A stretch of DNA of 64,000 bases from Ashinkailepas kermadecensis (GCA_034440615.1 JAOTOM010005139.1:1-64000); one strand, 5' to 3'; positions 11,318-22,547 are shown, numbered from the stretch's first letter. Translations and numbers: made by a program. Notes: a model not told the origin generated them from the letters alone.

Positions 11318-11530
11318 CGCCTGCCACCTTATCCTGGGACGAACCTTCAGTGACTATCACCAGGCGTTGAGTCTGCTACAATATCCTGGGACGGGCCTAT
11401 AGCGACTATCATAAGGCGTTGAGCCTGCCACATTATCCTGGGACGGGCCTACAGTGGCTATAATCAGACGTTGAGTCTGCCACATTATCCTGGGACGGGC
11501 CTACAGTGACTATTATCAGACGTTGAGCAC
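11318..11530. repeat. 52-bp minisatellite, 4 copies
   Basis: ATCCTGGGACG recurs at 11331, 11383, 11435 and 11487, exactly 52 bp apart, each followed by a TNNNGACTAT block and GGCGTTGAG or GACGTTGAG. Confidence 0.95.
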
Positions 11531-11779
11531 GCTAAGCTTGACAACATTGCATGCTCGTCGACACTGTCTTTTTAGCGTTTTGCAGCCTCCCTCGTGTGTA
11601 AGAACAGGAGTGGTGTTTCCTCTCCTCCTCTCGCCGCCCCTGGCAGTCCGGGGCGTGCCGCGACTGGAGCCGCCTGACCTGTGGTGTTCACCAGTACTGA
11701 AAGGCGAAGGGCATCGTATGTCCGCAGTACCCGAGCTTGTTCGACTGTTTACACAAAGTGCCTGCACGGGGGATTTGCG

Positions 11780-11900
11780 ATGCTTCAATGTTGTAAAACA
11801 TGCTTCAATGTTGTAAAATATGCTTCAATGTTGTAAAATATTCCTCAATGTTGCAAAACATGCTTTAATGTTGTAATACATGCTTCAATGTCGTAAAACA
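11780..11900. repeat. 20-bp minisatellite, 6 copies
   Basis: TGCTTCAATGTTGTAAAAYA repeats at 11781, 11801, 11821, 11841, 11861 and 11881 with few substitutions. Confidence 0.95.
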
Positions 11901-11959
11901 ACTGCATTTTAGTCAATCGTTTATATTGTTGTGACTGTTATTGTTGTACTTTAGTACAC

Positions 11960-12407
11960 CTAACCCAACCAAAGCCACCTATCAAGAGCATAGCATGGCC
12001 GTACCTGCACAGTGTACCTACTAGCAGCAATCCGACTCCAGCCACTCCAATTATCGTACCCCCACTGCACACCATATAATTCAAAATAAAATAATCGAAC
12101 CTAACAAGATTATCCACTCTGTTTTTCATGCATTCAATGAGGGACCATCATCAGACAGCCTATTTCCATTGATCAACCAGCCTTTGACTAAAAACCTTCC
12201 GGTGTTAAACTGTCTTACACCTTCACTTCTGTGACCTAAATGCATGGCCTCTCTGTAATACCCTAAGTCGAAGACCATTGTTCAGATCAACATTAGACAT
12301 CGACCATTATTAGATCTACCCTTAAACATCTCAATCATATCAACGCTTAATCTCCTATGCTTGAATGAATACATATAACCTAAATAACCTTCCTCCATAT
12401 TGTACTT
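11960..12407 (-). pseudogene. Ancient CR1-like RT C-terminus
   Basis: The minus strand carries a diverged version of the CR1-A RT thumb region (block equivalent to LKYRRLRGDMIEMYK at about 12320-12400). Stops and frameshifts interrupt it throughout. It is clearly more diverged than the neighbouring CR1-A copies, so it represents an older insertion or a separate family. The younger CR1-A at 12408 begins immediately to its right. Confidence 0.6.
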
Positions 12408-12739
12408 AAAGTCATAAAGTCATAAAGTGTTTAGACTTCATCAGAGCAGCAAGGGCCCATCCAGTTAAGTCTGTAAATGGAAGACACAATAAGCCTGGTA
12501 AAAAGACACACCCCAACCATCACCACATCCTAAAGAAACCATCCACCAACATTCCACACACCTATCAATGCCTATCTACCCTAACTATCCAGCCCTATTT
12601 CTTTCATCCCTCTTAAAACATGTGCACCGAATGCCTTACCAATAATTTTCAAACTGTATCCATGCCCGCTTAAAGGGGTATGTGCCGTACACACTTACTT
12701 AGCATAAATCTCACGCTATCCATCACTAATTAGAACTCA

Positions 12740-15700
12740 AAAACAAGATTTTCCTGACTAAAAATTTGTTCACCTACTTTTAAATACATTAAATGGGGAA
12801 CTATCCACAACATCAGCAGACAGCCTATTCCACTGACCAACAACCCTTTGACTGAAGACCTGTTGTCGCTTAACTGTCTTACACCTCAACTTGTCTAACC
12901 TGAATTGATGACCCCTATGTGATACTCTAAACCGAAGAGCATCATTCAAATTGACCTGATCTAGCCTTTAACAACTTTGTACATTTCAATCCCTTAATCT
13001 CCTACACTTGAGTGAGTACATATTTTATGCCATAAGCCTTTCTCCACATTCTAATTTACCTATTCCACTGATGAGTTTAGTGGCTTTGCGCTTCACTCTT
13101 TCTAACATATATATATATCGATATATATATATATATATCTCTCTTTTTCTAGGTAGGGGCTCCATGCGTGTACAGAATATTCCAAGTGGGTCGCACATAT
13201 GCTAAGTACAGTTCTTTTATCATGACTTCCTTGCTCATATATCTCACACTCCCATTAATGAGTCCCAGCATTCTGAGTGCCCTGTTCCTAGCTGAGATAC
13301 ATTGTTTTTCTGCTTTAAGGACTTTTTAAACCAACACACTTAAGTCTCCTTCCTCTTCAATAACATCCAGTTCCCTCCCTCCCATTGTATATCTGAAAGT
13401 ATCACCTCCAGACCCCAGATGCATAACCTTACACTTATCATAGCTTAAAGACATTTGCCATTGTTCAGCCCACTTTTTAGGTCCTCCAAGTCTAGGTGAA
13501 TATTACTAGATTGATCACTACTCTTAGCCACTACCACCATCTTCATGTCATCAGCAAATTTGAACACTCTATTCCTCAGCCCTACCTCAATGTTATTCAC
13601 AAAGATGATACAGAGAAGTGGCCTGAAAACAGAGCCCTTTGGGACTCCACTCAGAACATCCTTCCACTCAGATTTACATTCATTTAATACTACCCTTTCT
13701 TTCCTTCCCTTCAGCCATGCTTCAATCCAACCTATAACTTTTCCAACAATCCCATGTTGCTGTAGTTGATGAATTAGCCTTCCATGTGGAACTTTATCAA
13801 AAGCTTTGCTAAAGTCCAAGTACACAACATCCATCCTGCATTGATTGTCTACTTCTTTAGTAACAAACTCCATGAACTCCAATAGGTTAGTTAAACAATA
13901 CCTTCGAGATCGAAATCCATGTTGAGTACCCCTTAAATGGTTGTGCCTATCAGGATGAATCTGAACATTCTGTTTAACCAGATTTTCCCGTGCCTTGCAA
14001 ACTATTGAGGTCAAACTGACTGGCCTGTAGTTTCCTACACACTTTCTACTTCCCTTTTTGAAAAATGGTACTACGATTGCATTTCTCAATCTTCAGGTAC
14101 TTCAGAATACTCCATAGACCACCTGAAAAATGATACCTAGGGGAACTGCTAAAGTTTTGGCACCATCTACTAAGACCCTAGCATATATATCATCTGGTCC
14201 AGAAGCTTTATTAAGGTTTTATATTCTACAACTGCCTTTCTACAGCTTCTGTAGTTATTGTAAGATCATCCCGCTTATCACTTGTCATGACATAACCTTC
14301 AGTTGTTTCTATTGTACGATAATTATCTTTATTAAAGACTGATGAGAATTGCTTGCTTAGGGATTCCACAATATCACAATCATTAGCCACTATTTCCCCA
14401 TCTACCTCCAGTGGTCCTACACTACACTTTTTAGTCTTAAATTTGTAGTATTTAAAGAATCTCTTAGCATTGCCTGCTGAACATTCTCGAGCTAATTTGA
14501 TTTCAGCCAGTCCTTTAGATGCCTAACACACGTCCTAACATTATTTCTAGCTAATTCAATATGATTCTAGGTTTACCTCAGATTTAGCATCTTTTAGTTT
14601 CTGGAATGCCTGTTTCTTTTACTCCAGTAAATGCTTTACTTCCCTGGTCAGCCATAAAGGGTGCTTAATCCTGGTAAATCTAATTTTCCTATTGGGAATG
14701 AACCTATCCTGACCTTCAAATAGTTTATCTTTTATCATTCTCCACATTTCATAAGCATCTAAGCCCATCAATATGTCTTCCCAATGGATTTCATTCAGGA
14801 AAATCCTGAACTCACTGTAATTCCCTTTAGCAAAACTTGAAATCAATGTTGTATTGGTTCCTACACTTCCAACATACAATGAGAAGCGCATAATGTTATG
14901 ATCACTATTACCAAAGGTCTCTCCTATGTTTACATTTTGTACAAAATTGTCCTAATTAGTAAGCACAAGATCTAATATTTCAATTTCCCTTGTAGGTTCA
15001 TGTGTCATTTGAAGTAAAAAAATGTCCTCAAAATAAGCCATGGAACTTCTTCCTGATTTGCTTAGACTTATAGTTTTGTTTCCCAATCCTGCTATGTTGA
15101 AATCCCCCAACAAAACAGTTCTCTCCTGCACTCTCCTATTTATCTCTTTCTGCATCAACCTGTCAGTGTTATCATTCTGGTCTATAGAATGCCCCAATCC
15201 TAAATTTTGTTCCATTCTTCAGAATTATATCTAACCACAAATATTATATCTATTCCCTCACTTTGCGCACTATCCTCTATGGAATGATATTCCATTACTT
15301 GTCTGACATACAAAAGTATCCCTCCTCCTATCCTTGCCTTCCTTTAATAATCATGCATGTTTTGCATATAGCCTGTCAATTCAAATTATTGCAAGTTGTC
15401 TCCAAAAAATGCTTTAATTAACCCATGCTTCCGTTATGCATACCAAAACTAGCTTTTCAACAACATATATGCATACAGTTCCACAATTTTGTTCCTAACA
15501 CTTCTGGCATTGACATAAAAACATGATAAACTATTCCTTCCCTTGCTTGCAATACTTCTCTCTTTATCAGCTACATCCTCGCTGCATGACCTCTGCAGTC
15601 GATGCGCTCCTAAACCCCAGCTACATCCCCCATGGCCGGCCTAGTTTCCCTGTTTCCTACTGAGAACCTCCTCATACCTATTGCTGAGCAATTCTATTCC

Positions 15701-16190
15701 TCTCTTGCTCAGATGTAACTCATCTAATGCAAACATTTCAGTCCTCCCCAAAAATCCCCCCACAAATCCAAGAACCTCACCCCATGCTCCTTGCAAATCT
15801 TGGCCACCCTGGTATTCAGTCCAATGGCCCTCGAATCCCATTCCACACTTGAATTTACCATAGGGAGGATGGACGTCACCACTCCTGTCTTCCTACATCC
15901 AGCTAACCTACCTACCAAAACTATATGCTCTTTTATTGTTTCCTTTGTTTTAGCTCTACTATAGTTGTATACTTGTTTTAGCTCTGCTATCCTGGACCAA
16001 GCTATCTCCATCCCTATCACTCCTAGACTCCTGCACCTGGCTTGCCTGGCTGGCATTTCCTATGATGGGTCCTGCCACCAAACACTTCAGGCGCTCCACC
16101 TCCCTTGATAACATATCATCTTTCCTACTCAAGTCCCCAATGACTCCCATACACTCACACTTCCCAAAGTCACCTTGCATTTTTTGTTTG
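12740..16190 (-). pseudogene. CR1-A polyprotein ORF (coiled coil-esterase-EN-RT), decayed
   Basis: Read right to left. The coiled-coil segment with Cys-rich start and REVERLKCLVAGP lies at 16180-15959. Esterase pieces with the DELHLSKRG block (DGLHLSKRG elsewhere) lie at 16056-15641. Endonuclease pieces lie at about 15215-14952 (LLGDFN) and 14891-14619. The RT (NYRPVSLTS, QHGFRSRR, YLDFSKAFDKVP, GVPKGSV, FADDMK) lies at 14089-13445, with further C-terminal sequence to about 12740. One-base indels and stops separate the pieces, including an extra G near 15648 that ends the esterase frame before the endonuclease. Not functional. Confidence 0.85.
15579..15617 (+). mobile_element. 39-bp truncated SINE/LINE tail with 11-bp target duplication
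   Basis: Compared with the CR1-A copy at 43.7 kb, 39 extra bases occur here. They match the SINE-A/I-like tail (GCATGACCTCTGCAGTCGAT, then GCGCTCCTAAACCC) and are flanked by CAGCTACATCC at 15568-15578 and 15618-15628. The empty site in the sister copy confirms the insertion. Confidence 0.85.
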
Positions 16191-16401
16191 TTGTTTTTTG
16201 CTACTCTTATTACTAACTAAGTCTAGTTAAGATAAACCTTTACTAACCAGGTTATAAAGCTAGCTAGCAACTAATGTAACCGAGCAGTTGACGAGCTATC
16301 TGGTTCATTGTACTTTAACGCCAGATGTAGTAACACTCGCACCGAATAAACGACAAAATATGTCTCCGCTTGCACAAACTAAACTAAGCAAAGATAATCT
16401 T

Positions 16402-17568
16402 GTAATCTCGGCTAGGAACAGGGCACTCAGAATGCTGGGACTCATTAATAGAAGTGTGATATATAATAGCAAGGAAGTCATGAAAAAAAACTGTACTTAG
16501 CATATGTGCGACCCCACTTGGAATATTATGTACAAGCATGGAGCCCCTAACTAGAAAAAAATATAGATATGTTAGAAAGAGTGCAGCGCAAAGCAACTAG
16601 ACTCATCAGTGGAATAGGTAACTTAGAATATGGAGTAAGGCTTATGGCATTAGATATGTACTCACTCAAGTATAGGATATTAAGGGGGGACATGATGGAA
16701 ATGTACAAAATTGTTAAAGGACTAGATCAGGTCAATTTGAATAGCGCTCTTCAGTTCAGAGTATCACATAGGGGTCATCAATTCAGGTTAGACAAGTTGA
16801 GGTGTAGGACAGTTAAGCGACAACAGGTCTTCAGCCAAAGGGTTGTGGATCAGTGGAATAGGCTGCCTGCTGATGTTGTGGGGAGTTCCTCATTGAATGT
16901 ATTTAAAAGTAGGGTGGACAATTTTTTTAGACAGGAAAATATTGTTTTTGAGGTCTAATTTGTGATGGATGGGGTGAGATTTATGCTAAGTAAGTGTGCA
17001 CGACACAGACCCCTTTAAGCAGGCATGGATGCAGTTTGAAAATTATTGGTAAGGTATTCAATCTACATGCGTTAAGAGGGATCAAGGGAATATGGCTGGA
17101 TAGCTAGGGTAGATAGGCATTGATAGGTGTGTGGGATGTTGGTGGATGGTTTCTTTAGGATGTGGTGATGGTTGGGGTGGGTCTTTTTACCAGGCTTATG
17201 GTATCTTCCATTTACAGACTTAACTGGATGGGCCCTTGGGTCTCTTATTAAGTCTAAACACTTCTTAACTTTATATCGGGTGTACCTAGCAGTGGATTCA
17301 GCACCTTCCTTCGGGATGTGATACTGATGAGATTGGCTATGGTAGCACAATGGGTATGATTGGATGAGTTTGTAATTGTTGAGGAGTGTGTATGCAATAT
17401 CAGGTGAATGGTGCTAGATAGGCTGGGAGACATAGCTCCCTAGGAACTTGAGATAATGGATTGATTGGGGTGAGAGCATGTACTTTTATAGTATCTTTTC
17501 TAGATAGGCTTAACGCAGATGGGCTCCTGTGGCTCTTATTAAGCCTTAACACTTTATGACTTTATGGG
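16402..17568 (+). mobile_element. CR1-A LINE, 5'-truncated, long (two-module) 3' UTR
   Basis: Plus-strand copy beginning inside the RT C-terminus. A 129-residue frame at 16569-16958 carries LERVQRKATRLISG, YSLKYR, GHQFRLDKLRCRTVKRQQ and VVDQWNRLPADVV, then stops. The 3' UTR contains module 1 ending in a decayed octamer tail (ACACTTCTTAACTTTATA, about 17262-17275), then module 2 ending ATTAAGCCTTAACACTTTATG at 17568. It sits head-to-head with the minus copy on its left. Confidence 0.88.
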
Positions 17569-17809
17569 TGAGCCGAGCCTCACCATCAGCAAACTGAATG
17601 CGTCATGAGCTGTTGGCTGGGATGGGGTCCCACTGAGTGTGGTGAGGCTGGTCGGGTTTGATTCACCGGTGAATCAGGACCCAATTAAATCAAAGCCAGT
17701 CACTTCACGTCAGCAACGTGTCTGGAGCTGGACGGCAGTTTGACGCAGACAAACACAGTGAAACGCAAGTAAACACGGTAGACAACAATAAAAACACGCT
17801 CACAAACAC
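17569..17809. other. Spacer between two CR1-A copies; 18-bp palindrome
   Basis: No gene. Holds a perfect palindrome TGATTCACCGGTGAATCA at 17659-17676 and CACAGTGAAACGCAAGTAAA-type short repeats near 17756. Confidence 0.6.
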
Positions 17810-18743
17810 TTAGAATATGGAGAAGGGCTTGTGGTACTAGATATGTACTCACTCAAGTATAGGATTAAGGGGGGACATGATTGAAATATACAAAATTGTG
17901 AAAGGGCTAGATCAGGTCAATTTGAATGACGCTCTTCAGTTTAAAGTATCACATAGGGGTTATCAATTCAGGTTGGACAAGTTGAGGCGTAGGACAGTTA
18001 AGCGACAACAGGTCTTCAGTCAAAGGGTTGTTGATCAGTGGAATAGGCTGCCTGCTGATGTTGTGGGGAGTTCCTCACTGAATGTATTTAATATTAGGGT
18101 GGACAAGTTTTTTAGACAGGAAAATCTTGTTTTTGAGTTCTAATTTGTGATAGATGGGGTGAGATTTATGCTAAGTAAGTGTGCACGGCACAGACCCCTT
18201 TAAGCAGGCATGGATGCAGTTTGAAAATTATTGGTAAGGCATTCAATCCACATGTGTTAAGAGGGATCAAGGGAATAGGGCTGGATAGCTAGGGTAGATA
18301 GGCATTGATAGGTGTGTGGGATGTTGGTGGATCGTTTCTTTATTATGTGGTGATGGTTGGGGTGGGTCTTTTTACCAGGCGTATGGTATCTTCCACTTAC
18401 AGACTGAACTGGATTGACCCTTGGGTCTCTTATTAAATCTAAACACTTTATAACTTTACATAGGGTGTACCTAGCAGTGGATTCATCACATTCCTTCGGG
18501 ATGTGATACTGATGAGATTGGCTATGATAGCACAATGGGCATGATTGGAGGTGTTTGTAATTGTTGAGAAGTGTGATGCAATATCAGGTGAATGGTGCTA
18601 GATAGTCTGGAATATATAGCTCCCTAGGAACTTGAGATAATGGATTGCTTGGGGTGAGAGCATGTACTTTTCTAGTATCTTTTCTAGATAGGCTTAACCC
18701 AGAGGGCCCCTGTGGCTCTTATTAAGCTTGAACACTTTATGAC
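17810..18743 (+). mobile_element. CR1-A LINE, 5'-truncated, long 3' UTR (second direct copy)
   Basis: Same orientation and same two-module 3' UTR as the copy at 16402, with the internal decayed tail at about 18446. Only the last 88 RT codons remain (17877-18143, GYQFRLDKLRRRTVKRQQ to the stop). It ends at AACACTTTATGAC. The shared internal tail shows that the two-module layout is a subfamily trait and not a chance event. Confidence 0.88.
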
Positions 18744-19236
18744 GGCGCGTCGGTGGCGGGAAGCGCACTTAGACACGTTTTCCGACGCCGGGATCCGCCA
18801 TGGTGAAAATAAGGCCTAATTTGGGATAATATCTGGATGGAAAATTACAAATAAAAAATGAATTGAAAATTACTCGGCATCTTCCCTGCGACGTCATTGA
18901 GACTTTCTACCGCGTTTGTAAGTGAAGAGATTGGAGCTAAACTCTGGGGCGGATCCAAAAGCCTGGCTGGGGAGGGGGGGAATACAAATATCCGATTTCG
19001 AAGAAAAAACTAATCGGACTTAAACAGTTAATAGCCGTCGGGTTTGCTTAAGACAATATGTGTGTCATACAATGTTCTAATATTTCGAGAAAATACCATT
19101 TTAGTGCAAAATGTCGGCATTTTGCCGACTATTTTTAGTCGGCAATTTTTAGTCGGCGACTATTTTTTTTTTCAATATATTTTGGGGGAAAAATTACAAA
19201 AGGGGGCGGGGGAGGACGACCGCCCCTGTCCCAAGG
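18744..19236. other. Unassigned region
   Basis: No gene. A short AGTCGGC motif repeats at about 19110-19165. The stretch then turns into long homopolymers. Confidence 0.4.
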
Positions 19237-19248
19237 ACAAAAACAAAA

Positions 19249-19279
<31 letters not shown>

Positions 19280-19304
19280 AATAAGAAAAGAAAAAAAAAA
19301 AAAA

Positions 19305-19364
<60 letters not shown>

Positions 19365-19990
19365 ACCCCCCCCCACCCAACACCCCCCCCCCCCCCCCCC
19401 CCCACCCCCACCACCCTAAACCACCATAACACAAAAACCCCCACACCAAAAAAATAAAAAATAAAAAACCCAAACAAAAAAAACAAACACAAAAAAAACA
19501 AAAAAACCAACAACCAACACCCCCGAACGAACAACAGCAAAAGGGGACGCCACCCCCGCCCGAGCCGGGGGGGCCCCGGCCGCGGGCCCCGCGGGGGGGG
19601 GGGGGCGGCGGGGGGCGGCGGGGGGGGGGGGGGGGGGGCAGGGGAGCCCGGGGCCGGCCCCCGGCCGGGGGCAGCGGCGGCCCCGGCCGCGCCGGGGGCC
19701 CGGCCGCCGGGGGGGCAGGGGGGGGCCCCCCGGGGGGGGCGGCGCCGGGGGGCCCCGAGGGGCCCCCCCCCGCGGGGGCCCCCCCCCCCCCCCCGGGGGG
19801 GGGGCCCGGGGGGGCGGGGGGGGGCGGGGGGCCCCAGGGGGGGGGGGGGGGCGAGGGGCGCGGGGGGCGCCGCGGGCCGGGCGGCCCCCGGGGGACCGGG
19901 GGCGGGGGAGCCGGGGGGGGGGGCGGGGGGGGGGGGGGGGGGGCGGGGGGGGGGGGGGGGGGGACGGGCCCGGGGCCCCCGCGGGCGGAA
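19237..19990. other. Anomalous homopolymer block: A-run, C-run, A/C, then G/C only
   Basis: About 125 nearly pure A, then about 40 nearly pure C, about 150 of A/C mixture, then about 430 bases composed almost only of G and C, with G runs of 10-20. It resembles no transposon or gene. Base-by-base degradation of this kind is typical of unreliable consensus in a low-quality assembly stretch, though a genuine repeat cannot be excluded. Open frames across it (poly-Pro, poly-Phe) are artefacts. Confidence 0.8.
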
Positions 19991-20121
19991 ACACCGTAGT
20001 ACTATTTTTAATTATCTGGTATTCTTCGTGACGACTCACGCGACTGAATACGTCCACGTGACTTCTGTGGGGACGGGGCGTCACGCGATCCTTTCCTGAC
20101 AGACTGCGACATACTAAGACG

Positions 20122-20516
20122 TCATTCATGAAGCTGGTCGACAGCAAATGCGTGGAGAAGAATGCTTATAAGATTATCAGGCGGACTAAAGGAATACCGA
20201 CTGGTGTTTAACTTCGCGTTCGTCGGAAACCACACTGGACATAGGCAAGGATACAATTTGATTCGAGGTACCAAGTAACTCGACAGTTTACCATTGTCTA
20301 GTAGTCTGGAAAGAGTGGATGTAAGGGAGATGGGTCTGTAGTCCAATGGATCAGTACCTTACTTGCCATATTTTGAAATCGGGATTACAATAGCTTCGCG
20401 CCAGCTATCGGGGTAGTCACCGCTGGTCCGTATCAGATTAAATGACTTTGATATCGTATACAGTGAACGGTGCTGTACATTTTTATGCATTTCATGAATT
20501 AAATTAGGACATAAGA
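20122..20516 (-). pseudogene. I/Jockey-like LINE RT fragment
   Basis: Two minus-strand frames join as an RT N-terminal region: SWREAIVIPISKYGK (about 20400-20360), then DYRPISLTSTLSRLL (about 20343-20299) and a PCLCPVWFPTNAK block corresponding to the usual QCGFR motif. A frameshift separates them at about 20350. The fragment belongs to a family different from CR1-A/B. It ends where the CR1-B tail begins (20517), so CR1-B inserted into or beside it. Confidence 0.7.
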
Positions 20517-21480
20517 CATAAAAGACATCAGGACATAAAGACATAAAGACATAAAAGATCAGTGCAACTATGAGCCACAAGGGCCCTTCTTGGTTGCACT
20601 TTGTACACTGAACCAGTTGCCCACCAAATCTGTCAATCAACCCTCCCTGGAATACAGAAAAACAAGCCCCCCCATTCTTATAATGATTGTCTATGCCGTT
20701 TTTAAAGATGTTCAGTGTGTTGCTACTGACAATTGTTCCTGGCAGCTGGTTCCAGTGTTCTACTACCCTGTTGGTGAAGAAAGACTGTCTTAACCTTGTC
20801 CTGCTGTGATTAACTTTAATTCTGAATTGATGACCTCTAATTGCATCATTTCTGTTAAATTCAAACATTTCCCTGAGATATCCCTGTTCCTGACCATGAA
20901 CAAATTTAAAAACCTCGATGAGATCTCCTCTCAGCCTTCTATATCTAAGTGAAAACATATTCAATTTCTTCAATCTTTCCTCATATGCCAGGTTGCCTAT
21001 ATCATTAACCATTTTTGTTGCCCTCTTTTGTACTCTCTCTAAAAGCCAACAATCTTTCTCATAACTAGGGGACCAAGCTTGGACACAGTATTCCAAATGT
21101 GGCCTGACATATGCACAGTAAAGCTTCCTGATGACCTCCTCACTTTTGTATGACACATTCCTCTGTATCGCCCCAAGCATTCTTAGTGCCTTCTTCCTGG
21201 CCTCTTTGGTCTGTTCTGATGCCCCCAATTTTGTGTTCAAAATAACACCTAAGTCCTTCTCCTGCTGAGTCACAGATAGTACTTGGCCATCCATCAAGTA
21301 TGGCGCCTTCATATGCTGCCTACCTACATGCATGACTTTGCACTTATCAAAATTAAACTCCATTTGCCATTTTTCGGACCACTTCACAAGCTCGTCTAAG
21401 TCGTTCTGCAGCAAAACGTGCTCATTGTACCCTGTTATTGCCCTAAAGATCTTCAAATCATCTGCAAATTTCTAAATTTG
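20517..21480 (-). mobile_element. CR1-B LINE, 5'-truncated
   Basis: Minus-strand copy with a GACATAAA (TTTATGTC) tail at 20517-20557, a very short 3' UTR and about 300 RT codons. The frame is open from 21456 through the tail. It covers [50 protein letters not shown] and VEHWNQLPGTIVSSNTLNIF. The 5' break is at about 21478, just after the FADD-region equivalent. Confidence 0.9.
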
Positions 21481-21489
21481 CGGATTCCC

Positions 21490-21746
21490 TATTCTCAACA
21501 GGGTAGTAGAACACTGGAACCAGCTGCCAGGAACAATTGTCAGTAGCAACACACTGAACATCTCTAAAAACGGCATAGACAATCATTATAAGAATAGGGG
21601 GCTTGTTTTTCTGTATTCCAGGGAGGGTTGATTGACAGATTTGGTGGGCAACTGGTTCAGTGTACAAAGTGCAACCAAGAAGGGCCCTTGTGGCTCATAG
21701 TTGCACTGATCTTTTATGTCTTTATGTCTTTTATGTCTTTATGACT
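21490..21746 (+). mobile_element. CR1-B 3' end, inverted relative to the copy on its left
   Basis: About 255 bp nearly identical to the reverse complement of 20517-20785, differing at only a few positions. It starts at TCAACAGGGTAGTAG and ends with TTTATGTC repeats plus a final TTTATGAC, the CR1-A-type octamer. With its partner it forms an inverted repeat around about 700 bp. Confidence 0.88.
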
Positions 21747-22349
21747 TAATCTTAGTTATCCCGACTCCCACCAGCTACAAATTCAACTATGCAGTATCAC
21801 TATTAACTTAAATGTGTACTGTAATGATGGTACCCCTAGAGAATATGCTTGGCTGTAACACAGCTTTACTGCAGATAAATACTAAACACCAAACTACATA
21901 CTAATATAATCCAAAGAAGCCTAAAAACCTCTACAATTACACCAGGATTTGAAAATATACCTAGTGTAATTTAGGCTCACTATTTTAATCTTAAACTTGA
22001 TCCTAAACTTAAACACCAAGGAGACACAAACTTATTCCTCTATACTAATAGAAACCTAAGCCACGTGGCCACCCCCCCCCCCCCCCCAAAAAAAAAAAAC
22101 CACCCCGCCGAAAGAAAAAAAAAAAAAAAAAACAAAAAAAAAAACTCATTTGAATATAAACCCACTTGCCTAAACACCGACACACAAACTTCATACTAAT
22201 AGAGACCTAAGCCACGTGGCAGCGCCACCCGTCTACAAAGCATACACGTGGCCGATCGATAATTCTAGAAGCTTATAATACCTAGGATAAGACTAATATA
22301 CCCAATTTAAACAATCAAACTTCTCCTTCTTAACCTAGGCCTACAATAG

Positions 22350-22506
22350 GTTGGTTATTGGTTTTACGACGCGTCGACCGTTGAGTCATATAACGTCGCC
22401 AATCTCTCACGCCGATTGGTCGCGGGCGAAGAGTAGCGACAGGTGAGACTCGAACCCACAATCTTTCGATTGTGAGACGAGCATCTTACCCCTAGACCAC
22501 TCGTCC
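22350..22506 (-). mobile_element. SINE-A copy with 16-bp target duplication
   Basis: On the minus strand it has a tRNA-like head starting GGACGAGTGGTCTAGGGG, box B GGGTTCGAGTCTCAC, the GTGAGAGATTGGCGACG core and a 3' end AAAACCAATAACCAAC. CCTAGGCCTACAATAG occurs at 22334-22349 and 22507-22522, a perfect 16-bp duplication. The empty site exists in the CR1-A 5' UTR at about 37358. Confidence 0.94.
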
Positions 22507-22547
22507 CCTAGGCCTACAATAGAACAAATCCTCCCTCAACTAAACAA

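Larger units (their letters stand above)
12408..16401 (-). mobile_element. CR1-A LINE, near full length; 5' UTR resumes at 21747
   Basis: Minus-strand copy with TTTATGAC tail at 12408, module-1 3' UTR, RT, endonuclease, esterase, coiled-coil start and the first part of the 5' UTR, which stops at GATAATCTT (16401). The 5' UTR continues at 21747 with TAATCTTAGTTATCCCG. TAATCTT is present on both sides (16395-16401 and 21747-21753), so the 5.3 kb between appear to be later insertions. A (TA)n expansion lies at about 13110-13140 inside the RT. A 39-bp insertion with an 11-bp duplication lies at 15579-15617. Confidence 0.88.

Noticed and set aside
19135..20147. Poly-Pro, poly-Gly and poly-Phe frames
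   Set aside because: They come from the homopolymer block, which is probably a sequence artefact.
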